Assembly: GCF_018614915.1 (NCBI RefSeq)
Contig: NZ_JAGGNU010000020.1
Span: 91,892-155,891 of the forward strand
Length of the DNA stretch: 64,000 nt
DNA from: Variovorax paradoxus
GTDB taxonomy: Bacteria; Pseudomonadota; Gammaproteobacteria; Burkholderiales; Burkholderiaceae_C
Reading direction: 5' to 3'
The position numbers and the translations under genes were made by a program. Each line of letters opens with the position of its first letter. The stretch's first letter is position 1. The notes under the pieces are model-generated. The model was not told the origin of the DNA, ran no database searches, and worked only from the letters and a program-made list of their open reading frames with translations. Of this stretch, positions 54,765-64,000 are shown piece by piece.

Positions 54765-55943
54765 TCAGGCGCCGTAGAGCCAAGGCTGATCGAGCAGCCG
54801 GGCGCCCAGCAGTCGCAAGGCCGCATCGCGGCTCATACGAACCAGGCCGGTGGCATGAAAGATCTCGCCGTTGCGCCGCGCCCGTGCCTGCACCCGGGCA
54901 TTGCGCTCCCAGCGCGCGGCCGCGTAGCGCGCCAGCGCAGCCGGCACCGCCTCCGAATCGCCGCCGCCGAGCGCCTCGGCGAGCGCCACCCCGTCTTCGA
55001 TTGCCATGCCTGCGCCCTGCGCCAGGTAGGGCAGCATCGGATGCGCCGCGTCGCCGGCCAGCGCCACGCGTTCGCAGGCCATCTGCTCGGGCCCGGTGAG
55101 CGGCGGCCGGTCGCTGAGCGCCCAGGCGCCCCACGAGGGCATGGCCTCGAGCAGCGCCTGCAGGCCGGCGCAGGTTCGGCCGGTGGCCATCTGCAGCGCG
55201 CCCAGGCTGGTCGCCTGGTCCCAGTCGCGTGCATCGCCGGCTGGCGCGGCCTCGGCCAGCACCACGACGTTGAGCGCTTCGCCGCGGCGCACCGGATAGG
55301 CCACGGCGTGCAGCCGTGGCCCAAGCCAGACGCTGATCTGCGTGCTGCGCAGCCCCGGGGGCAGCGCCGATTGCGCGACCAGCGCCCGCCAGGCGGTGTG
55401 GCCGGTTGGCCGCGGCGGCGAGTCCTCGACCACGCGTGAACGCAGCGTGCTCCAGAGGCCGTCGGCCCCGACCAGCGCGTCGCCCTCCCAGGCTCGCGAA
55501 TCAGTGCTCGACACGCAGACAGCGTTGTCGCGCGCCACTGCGTCGGCAATGCGCACGCCGGTGTTGAGCGTGGCGGCGCCGCTGCCACGCACCGCCGCCA
55601 GCAACAGCGTATGCAGATCGGCGCGGTGCAAGCAAAGATAGGGGGAGCCGTAGCTTCGCAGCATCGCGTTGCCGAGCGGCAGGCGGGCGATCTCCCGGCC
55701 GCCGCTCGCGCTGCGCACCACCAGCGCCTCCGGCCGCGCCGCGACGCGCACCAGCGGCTCCCACACGCCGAGCGACTGCAGCCGGCGCGTGACGTTGGGG
55801 CCGAGCTGGATGCCGGCGCCGACTTGGCCGAAGGCCACGGCCTGCTCGAACAGGTCGACGCGATGGCGGCGGCGGGCCAGGGCGAGCGCGCTCGCCAGGC
55901 CCGCAATGCCCCCGCCCGCGATCAGGATGTGAGCGGCCGGCAT
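54765..55943 (-). CDS. FAD-dependent aromatic monooxygenase
   Basis: A 392-residue group A flavoprotein. It has the dinucleotide fold ILIAGGGIAGLASALALARR, the second FAD motif LVGADGLWSTLRSRV (DG), and the third, ERVALAGDAAHPMLPYLAQG, with GAGMAIEDGVALAEAL. The arrangement is that of salicylate and 3-hydroxybenzoate 6-hydroxylases, though the substrate cannot be assigned. It ends two bases from the convergent SUKH gene. Being next to tryptophan catabolism genes makes an aromatic catabolite plausible. Confidence 0.82.
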   Translation of the reverse strand: MPAAHILIAGGGIAGLASALALARRRHRVDLFEQAVAFGQVGAGIQLGPNVTRRLQSLGVWEPLVRVAARPEALVVRSASGGREIARLPLGNAMLRSYGSPYLCLHRADLHTLLLAAVRGSGAATLNTGVRIADAVARDNAVCVSSTDSRAWEGDALVGADGLWSTLRSRVVEDSPPRPTGHTAWRALVAQSALPPGLRSTQISVWLGPRLHAVAYPVRRGEALNVVVLAEAAPAGDARDWDQATSLGALQMATGRTCAGLQALLEAMPSWGAWALSDRPPLTGPEQMACERVALAGDAAHPMLPYLAQGAGMAIEDGVALAEALGGGDSEAVPAALARYAAARWERNARVQARARRNGEIFHATGLVRMSRDAALRLLGARLLDQPWLYGA

Positions 55944-55950
55944 GCCCCGC

Positions 55951-56232
55951 TCAGTGCGCGCGCGTCACGGAAGATGGGCGTTCCGCCTCTGCCTGGGAAC
56001 TGCTTTTCGTCGTGGCGCAACTGCCGCAGCTGTCGCACGAGCCGCAGCCGGAGCTCTTGGCCAGCGAGGCCGCCAGCTGCTGCGCGCGCTGCGCATCGAC
56101 CAGGCCCGCGCGATGCGTGCCCGAAGCAAGCCGGGCCGCTGCGGCGCGCCGCCATCCGGCCGGCATCCAGCGCCAGACGGCATAGAGCGCGGCCAGCGCG
56201 ACGATCAGCCCGACGATGATCTCTTGTGCCAT
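55951..56232 (-). CDS. Small membrane protein with CxxCxxCxxC, Feo-associated
   Basis: A 93-residue protein. A single N-terminal membrane helix (EIIVGLIVALAALYAVWRWM) is followed by a basic stretch and a Cys cluster, GCGSCDSCGSCAT, that is CxxCxxCxxC, ending in a polar Ser-rich tail. It starts one base after the feoB stop, so it is in the feo operon. Its place and Cys cluster fit the small Cys-rich proteins found with FeoB when FeoC is absent; they may bind Fe or an Fe-S cluster. The function is inferred only from position. Confidence 0.7.
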   Translation of the reverse strand: MAQEIIVGLIVALAALYAVWRWMPAGWRRAAAARLASGTHRAGLVDAQRAQQLAASLAKSSGCGSCDSCGSCATTKSSSQAEAERPSSVTRAH

Positions 56233-56233
56233 C

Positions 56234-58132
56234 TCATCCTCCAGTCAGTGCGAGGGCGACACGATAGGTGATCCAGCACGCCATGTAGGCGAGCGCGAAC
56301 AAATAGCCGGCCATGATCCACACGTAGCGCCACGAACCGGTCTCGCGCTTGACTGCGGCCAGGGTCGAGATGCATTGCGGCGCGAACACGTACCAGACCA
56401 GGAGCGACAGCGCCGTGGCGAGCGACCAGCTGCCGGCGATCAGCGGCTCCAGTTGGCCCGCGACGTCGTCGCCGGTGGCCGAGAGCGCATACACCGTGCC
56501 GAGCGCACCCACTGCCACCTCGCGCGCCGCCATGCCCGGCACCAGCGCGATCGAGATCTGCCAGTTGAAGCCGATGGGCGCGAAGATGTGCTCCAGCCCG
56601 CGGCCGATCATGCCGGCCAGGCTGTACTGGATCGCAGGCCCCGTCGCGCCCGCGGGCGGCGATGGGAAGGTCGAGAGAAACCACAGCAGGATCGTGAGCG
56701 TGAGGATGATGGTGCCCACGCGCTGGAGAAAGATCCATGCGCGTTCGTAGAGCCCCAGCGCCAGGTTGCGCAGGCTGGGCCAGCGATAGGCCGGCAGCTC
56801 CATCATCAGCGGCGAATGCTGCTTGTTGTCGCGGAAGCGCTTCATGACCCAGGCCACCCCCATCGCCGAGACGATGCCGAACACGTAGAGCGCGAACAGC
56901 ACCACGCCTTGCAGGTTGAACACGCCGGCCACGGTGCGCGCCGGGATGAAGGCCGCGATCAGCAGCGCATAGACCGGCAGCCGCGCCGAGCAGGTCATCA
57001 GCGGCGCGATCATGATCGTGGTGAGCCGGTCGCGCCAGTTGCTGATGGTGCGCGTGGCCATCACGCCCGGAATGGCGCAGGCGAAGCTCGACAGCAGCGG
57101 AATGAAGGAGCGGCCCGAGAGGCCCACGGTGCCCATCACCCGGTCGAGCAGGAAGGCCGCGCGCGGCAGGTAGCCGGAGTCTTCCAGCGCAAGGATGAAC
57201 AGGAACAGGATCAGGATCTGCGGCAGGAACACGATCACGCCGCCCACGCCGGCGACGATGCCGTCGACCAAGAGGCTCTGCAGCATGCCCTCGGGCACGA
57301 AGCGCTTGATGAGTTCGCCGAAGGCGGCGGTGCCGTCCTTGATTGCATCCATCGGCACGTTGGCCCAGCTGAACACGGCCTGGAACATCAGGAACAGCGC
57401 GACGGCGAGCACCAGCAAGCCCCACACCGGGTGCATCACCACGCGGTCGATCCGGTCACTGGTCGCGAGGCTGCCAGCCGGCTGGCGCACTGCCACGTCG
57501 AGGATGCGGCGCACCTCGCGCTGCGTGGCGAGCACGTCGTCGAGGCCCGGCGCCTGCCAGGGCTGGGGCGTCGCCACGGCCACCGGCGCATCGAGCGCTT
57601 CGAGCAGCCCCTGGGCTCCGCCGGCATGCACGCCGACGGTCTCGATCACCGGCACGCCGAGCTCGCGCGAGAGCAGCGCGGTATCGACCGCGATGCCCTG
57701 CTTCTTCGCCATGTCGGTCATGTTGAGCGCCACCACCATCGGCAGGCCCAGGCGCTTGGCTTCCAGCACCAGCCGCAGGTTGAGCCGCAGGTTGGTGGCA
57801 TCGGTCACGCACACCAGCAGATCGGGCAGAGCCTCGCGGCTCCTGCCGGTGACCACGTCGCGCGTGACGGCCTCGTCGGCCGACAGCGCATTGAGGCTGT
57901 AGGCGCCCGGCAGGTCGAGCACGAACACGCGTCGGCCGGCGGCGGTACGCAGGCTGCCCTCTTTGCGCTCGACCGTCACGCCCGCGTAGTTGGCCACCTT
58001 CTGCCGGCTGCCCGTCAGCAGGTTGAACAGCGCCGTCTTGCCGCAATTGGGATTGCCCAGGAGCGCGATGCGCCCCGGCGGCGTCGACGACACGGCGGCG
58101 CCGGGCTGGAAGTTCAGCGTCGCTTCAGCCAT
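56234..58132 (-). CDS. feoB: Ferrous iron transport protein B
   Basis: A 632-residue FeoB, shorter than the 773-residue E. coli form. The cytosolic GTPase holds G1 GNPNCGKT at residues 26-33, NYAGVTVERKEG (G2), DLPGAYSLNALS (G3) and ALNMTDMA (G4). After a helical spacer come about eight membrane helices with the Cys-bearing gates SSFACAIPGVMATRTI and VWYVFAPQCISTLAAVKRET, which carry the permeation Cys residues. The start is ATG 58132. It overlaps feoA by eight bases. Confidence 0.95.
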   Translation of the reverse strand: MAEATLNFQPGAAVSSTPPGRIALLGNPNCGKTALFNLLTGSRQKVANYAGVTVERKEGSLRTAAGRRVFVLDLPGAYSLNALSADEAVTRDVVTGRSREALPDLLVCVTDATNLRLNLRLVLEAKRLGLPMVVALNMTDMAKKQGIAVDTALLSRELGVPVIETVGVHAGGAQGLLEALDAPVAVATPQPWQAPGLDDVLATQREVRRILDVAVRQPAGSLATSDRIDRVVMHPVWGLLVLAVALFLMFQAVFSWANVPMDAIKDGTAAFGELIKRFVPEGMLQSLLVDGIVAGVGGVIVFLPQILILFLFILALEDSGYLPRAAFLLDRVMGTVGLSGRSFIPLLSSFACAIPGVMATRTISNWRDRLTTIMIAPLMTCSARLPVYALLIAAFIPARTVAGVFNLQGVVLFALYVFGIVSAMGVAWVMKRFRDNKQHSPLMMELPAYRWPSLRNLALGLYERAWIFLQRVGTIILTLTILLWFLSTFPSPPAGATGPAIQYSLAGMIGRGLEHIFAPIGFNWQISIALVPGMAAREVAVGALGTVYALSATGDDVAGQLEPLIAGSWSLATALSLLVWYVFAPQCISTLAAVKRETGSWRYVWIMAGYLFALAYMACWITYRVALALTGG

Positions 58133-58406
58133 GTTGCGCGGCTCCCGGCAGCACGCGGATGAACGAGGCCTCATGGCGGCGCAGGGCAAAGGTGGTGTGG
58201 CCCAGGCGCACGGCCAGCGGCTCGCGGCCGGGAACGCCAATGGCGACGATGCGCACCGCCTCGCCGGGAACGAAGCCGATCTCGGTCAGGCGCAGCACCA
58301 GCTCGTGACCTTCCGTCTCTTCGGGCCGGCGCACTTCGAGCACGGTCGCCCATTGGTTCTTGGGAAGCTGGTCGAGGCTGATGGCGGCCAAGGCCGCGCC
58401 GTTCAT
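58125..58406 (-). CDS. feoA: Ferrous iron transport protein A
   Basis: A 93-residue SH3-fold protein required for FeoB function. It contains LTEIGFVPGEAVRIVAIG and PGREPLAVRLGHTTFALRRHEA, the FeoA pattern. The start is ATG 58406 (MNGAALAAIS). It precedes feoB with an eight-base overlap, and a Fur-like box lies 34 bases upstream. Confidence 0.93.
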   Translation of the reverse strand: MNGAALAAISLDQLPKNQWATVLEVRRPEETEGHELVLRLTEIGFVPGEAVRIVAIGVPGREPLAVRLGHTTFALRRHEASFIRVLPGAAQHG

Positions 58407-58439
58407 GGTGGTCACCCGCGGAATCCAAATCGTCAAAAT

Positions 58440-58452
58440 GAGAATTATTCTC
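58440..58452. promoter_or_regulatory. Fur box of the feo operon
   Basis: GAGAAT (58440-58445), T, ATTCTC (58447-58452) make a perfect 6-1-6 inverted repeat inside AATGAGAATTATTCTCG, matching the core of the Fur consensus. It sits 34 bases before feoA, so iron repression of feoA-feoB is expected. Confidence 0.75.
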
Positions 58453-58517
58453 GAAAACGCCCGCGTTTGGCGAACCGAAGCCAAAGTATCCCTGCGCGGC
58501 GGGCATCATCCCGAGCC

Positions 58518-59942
58518 ATGACAGACACGCATTCCGACCGGCCCGCCGAGCCTTCGCCTTCGCAGTCACCGCCTTCCCAGGGCCTTTGGCGATGGATGGC
58601 CGAGGGCCTCCGCGCCTCGGTGCTTCTCGCGCCACGCGTCGCGGCATCGCCCGCGCCCTCGCCCTGGCAGCTAATGCTCATCGTGCTCATCCCGAGCCTG
58701 CTGGCCCTGGGCATCGGCCGGCTCCAGATCGACGGGCCGGCCAGCTTCCATCCGCTCGCCGAGCTCAACGCGTTCTGGGCGATCGCGCTCACGCTGTGGC
58801 TGGGCTGGTGGGCGCTGTCTCCGCGCGATGGCGCGCTCGCGCGCTGGTTCGCACTCGCCACCTGGGCCGGCGTGCCCTGGAACCTGCTCATGGCCGGCAT
58901 GTCGCTCGCCTATTTCCGCGGCTGGCTGCCTGCGCCGCTCACCACCGCCTCCGGCTTCTGGGCGGTTTACGGCAGCTTGCTCAGCTGCTGGTTCATCGCA
59001 CAGGTGCGGCTGACGGCGCGCTACGTCCCTTCCGGCATGCGCCTCGCGCTCTTCGCCCCCGGTCTGCTGGCCATCACCGCGCTCGGCATCTGGCAGGCCC
59101 TGCAGGAGCGCGAGCAGGTCTGGCAGCAGGACTACAGCGCGTCGACCGAGCCCGAGCGCCCTCGGTTGAAGCTCACGCAGGAAGCGTTCGAGGAGCAGCA
59201 AGCCGTATGGCAGCGCGCCGTGGCAGGCCTGGCACCGAGGCGTGCCGGCGAAACCAATGTCTACGGCCTGGTGTTCGCCCCCTACGCTTCCGAAGACGTC
59301 TTCCTGCGCGAAAGCGCGATGGTCTCCCGCGTGCTCGAAGAGCGCTTCGACGCCCAGGGCCGCGTGCTGCGGCTGGTCAATCACGCCAGCACCACCTCGG
59401 AACTCCCGTGGGCGACGCCGCTGAACCTGCGGCGTGCGCTCGAGGCGCTGGCCGTGCGCATGGACCGCGACAAGGACGTGCTGGTGATCTACATGAGCTC
59501 GCACGGCGCGCGCGACTTCCAGCTCGCGGCCTCGCACTGGCCGCTGACGGTCGCATCGCTGACGCCCGCCGAACTGCGCGAAGCGCTCGATGCGGCGGGC
59601 ATCCGGCACCGCGTGATCGCGATCTCGGCCTGCTATTCGGGCGGCTGGATCGAGCCGCTTGCCACCGACGACAGCCTGGTCATGACCGCGGCCGACGCCG
59701 AGCACACGTCCTATGGCTGCGGCCGTCGTTCGGAGCTCACCTTCTTCGGCCGCGCGGTGTTCGACGAGGAACTGCGCAAGACGCATTCGTTCGAAACGGC
59801 CTTCGCGGCGGCCGTGCCCGTCATCCGCCAGCGCGAGATCGACGCCGGCAAGGACGACGGCTTCTCGAATCCGCAGATCCGCGTCGGCGAGGCGATCCGG
59901 CCCGTGCTGGACAGCCTCTCGCAGCAGCTGGGGCGCGCCGGC

Positions 59943-59957
<15 letters not shown>
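58518..59957 (+). CDS. Membrane-anchored C13 (legumain-like) family peptidase
   Basis: A 479-residue protein. Residues ~45-195 have five or six membrane helices ([34 protein letters not shown]). The C-terminal ~280 residues form a caspase-like C13 peptidase: [20 protein letters not shown], a His in [12 protein letters not shown] and a Cys in [15 protein letters not shown]; these are the catalytic dyad of the family. Bacterial members are rare, and their substrates are unknown. Its last 15 bases overlap the end of acnA on the other strand. Confidence 0.83.
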
Positions 59958-62834
<2,877 letters not shown>

Positions 62835-62993
62835 GAGGAACTCCTGTGATTCGTGGAAGCGCCTCAAAGATAGCAGGCTTCAATGACGACGGCTGTAGTC
62901 GGGAAGCGCACCCCGGCGCTCCGTAGGCTCATGCCGCCATCGCGCTGCGCCCCGCCGGCCGGCTGTGGCGCAGGCCCATGCCGACCACGGTCG

Positions 62994-63010
62994 ATGACCC
63001 GGAAGGTCAT
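62994..63010. promoter_or_regulatory. Inverted repeat before the Xre/MmyB-type regulator
   Basis: ATGACC (62994-62999) and GGTCAT (63005-63010) form a perfect six-base repeat with a five-base centre. It lies 35 bases before the regulator start in the 210-base divergent gap to acnA. This is a plausible operator for self-control. Confidence 0.4.
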
Positions 63011-63044
63011 GGCCGCAGCGCGCCGCTTCACTAGGATGGCGGCC

Positions 63045-63905
63045 ATGACTTCCCACAGCGCGCCTCCCACCGCCGCCGACCCTTTCGGCACCCATCTGCG
63101 CCACTGGCGCCAGCACCGCCGCCTGAGCCAGCTCGACCTGGCGCACGAGGCCCAGGTCTCGACGCGGCACCTGAGCTACGTCGAAACCGGCCGTGCGGAG
63201 CCCAGCCGCGAGATGGTGCTGCGGCTCGCCGAGCGGCTCGAAGTGCCGCTGCGGGAGCGCAACACGCTGCTGGTGGCGGCCGGCTACGCGCCGATGTACC
63301 GGCAGCGCTCGCTCGACGACCCCGCCCTCGCCTCGGCGCGACGGGCAGTCGAACTGGTGCTCAAGGGGCACGAGCCTTTTCCGGCGCTCGCGGTCGATCG
63401 GCACTGGAACCTGGTGGCCCACAACGCGCTCGTGCCGCTCCTGATGGCGGGCGCGGCGCCGGAACTGCTGAAGCCGCCGGTCAACGTGCTGCGGCTCAGC
63501 CTGCACCCCGACGGCGTGGCTTCGCGCATCGCGAACCTGGCCCAGTGGCGCGCGCACCTGCTCGAGCGGCTGCAGCAGCAGATTGCGGCCACCGGCGACA
63601 CGACGCTCTCGGCGCTGCACGACGAACTGGCGGCCTACCCGGCGCCGAACGTCAGCCACGACACGCCCCCCGCGGGCGGTGAGCAGAACGGCGTGGTGGT
63701 GCCCTTTCAACTCGTGACGCCGCAGGGCGTGCTGAGCTTCATCAGCACCACCACCATCTTCGGCACGCCGGTGGACGTCACCCTGCAGGAACTGGCCGTG
63801 GAGTCCTTCTTTCCGGCCGATGCGCAGACGGCCGCAGCGCTCGCGGCGCTGAGCGAAGGAGGAAAAAAGCCCGCGAAGGGCCAAGGAGAAAAAAAGCCCG
63901 CCTAG
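63045..63905 (+). CDS. Xre-type regulator with MmyB-like ligand domain
   Basis: A 286-residue regulator. Residues ~10-75 are a helix-turn-helix of the Xre type (LRHWRQHRRLSQLDLAHEAQ and VSTRHLSYVETGRAEPSREM). The following ~170 residues match the MmyB-like ligand-binding domain (ALAVDRHWNLVAHNALVPLL, NVLRLSLHPDGVASRIANL, and VDVTLQELAVESFFPAD). Such proteins respond to fatty acids or similar ligands and often guard a neighbouring oxidoreductase. The start is ATG 63045. The last ~16 residues, GGKKPAKGQGEKKPA, come from a 27-base tandem repeat and end at a TAG within the second copy. Confidence 0.85.
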   Translation: MTSHSAPPTAADPFGTHLRHWRQHRRLSQLDLAHEAQVSTRHLSYVETGRAEPSREMVLRLAERLEVPLRERNTLLVAAGYAPMYRQRSLDDPALASARRAVELVLKGHEPFPALAVDRHWNLVAHNALVPLLMAGAAPELLKPPVNVLRLSLHPDGVASRIANLAQWRAHLLERLQQQIAATGDTTLSALHDELAAYPAPNVSHDTPPAGGEQNGVVVPFQLVTPQGVLSFISTTTIFGTPVDVTLQELAVESFFPADAQTAAALAALSEGGKKPAKGQGEKKPA

Positions 63906-63911
63906 GGCCAA
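63861..63911 (+). repeat. 27-bp tandem repeat at the end of the regulator gene
   Basis: Two units: 63864-63884 and 63891-63911 share 19 of 21 bases (AAAAAGCCCGC, two mismatches, AGGGCCAA). In frame they encode KKPAKGQ and KKPA-stop-GQ. The difference GAAG/CTAG changes the Lys codon to the TAG that ends the gene. Confidence 0.75.
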
Positions 63912-63974
63912 TACTCTTCACTTAAAGACGCTACCGGAGTATCCTGCCACCTTTCCATGGCAGGAGAACCGGCG

Positions 63975-64000
63975 ATGGCGCGCACGCTTGCGACTCTTCC
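63975..64000 (+). CDS. First codons of a gene cut by the window edge, possibly an IS4-family transposase
   Basis: ATG 63975 follows AGGAG (63962-63966) at eight bases, a good ribosome site, and the first codons read MARTLATLP. That N-terminus resembles the start of IS4-family transposases I recall from Comamonadaceae. Too little is present to be sure. The 63 bases before it, after the repeat, hold no other gene. Confidence 0.4.

Noticed and set aside
56216..58162. 648-codon plus-strand open frame opposite feoB
   Set aside because: It is the antisense of feoB, very rich in His, Gln and Arg, with no start signal and no similarity.

Overview
The window looks like a chromosomal piece of a high-GC betaproteobacterium of the Comamonadaceae, most likely Variovorax or a close relative. 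The reasons are family-level: the gene order polA / DUF2782 / thrB / BPSS1780 protein / uvrD, the DUF3579-argD-argF block, the kynB-kynU-kynA operon, the hisC / CbiB-like / Nudix / rplS-trmD-rimM-rpsP order, and a long GC-rich sequence with dense, mostly housekeeping coding. There is no rRNA, no CRISPR array and no complete mobile element. I saw no gene-free stretch longer than about 250 bases.

Layout. 0-8 kb: a clipped M20 peptidase, DNA polymerase I, a small periplasmic protein, homoserine kinase, a membrane protein and a UvrD/Rep helicase. 8.2-10.5 kb: a small accessory island with a CesT-type type III secretion chaperone followed by a eukaryotic-like protein kinase and a terminator. 10.6-16 kb: GMP reductase, an alpha/beta hydrolase, tRNA-Ala(CGC), an SDR, a BktB-type thiolase, tRNA-Lys(CTT) and an aldo/keto reductase. 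16-20 kb: a semialdehyde dehydrogenase and an acetolactate-synthase-like enzyme facing an Lrp/AsnC regulator across a perfect inverted repeat. 20-29 kb: DEAD-box helicase, oligoribonuclease, Ste24-type M48 protease, pterin dehydratase, RsgA, a glycosyltransferase, HisC, a CbiB-like protein and a CoA-type Nudix hydrolase. 29-32 kb: the rpsP-rimM-trmD-rplS operon. 32-41 kb: Pit phosphate transport with its DUF47 partner, hda-pcnB-folK facing purM, an AI-2E-family permease, and a cysteine hydrolase with a GlxA-type regulator. 41-45 kb: a glycosyltransferase plus an amylo-alpha-1,6-glucosidase-like enzyme, then VOC and SirB1 proteins. 45-51 kb: murJ, rpsT, DUF3579, argD, argF. 51-55 kb: the tryptophan-to-anthranilate genes kynB, kynU and kynA, a SUKH-ankyrin protein and an FAD monooxygenase. 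56-58 kb: a Fur-box-preceded feoA-feoB plus a Cys-rich membrane protein. 58-64 kb: a membrane C13 (legumain-like) peptidase, aconitase, an Xre/MmyB-type regulator, and at the edge the first codons of what may be an IS4-family transposase.

The strongest candidate for something poorly described is the chaperone-kinase pair at 8.2-10.5 kb. It looks like an orphan type III effector locus set between housekeeping genes, and the kinase carries about 270 N-terminal residues that I do not recognise. Secondary points of interest are the Lrp-type palindrome with an unpartnered acetolactate synthase, a hairpin directly in front of the DEAD-box helicase start, a structured rplS leader with its own promoter, a dispersed-repeat insertion inside kynU, a 27-bp tandem repeat at the end of the last regulator, and the SUKH-ankyrin gene behind kynA.
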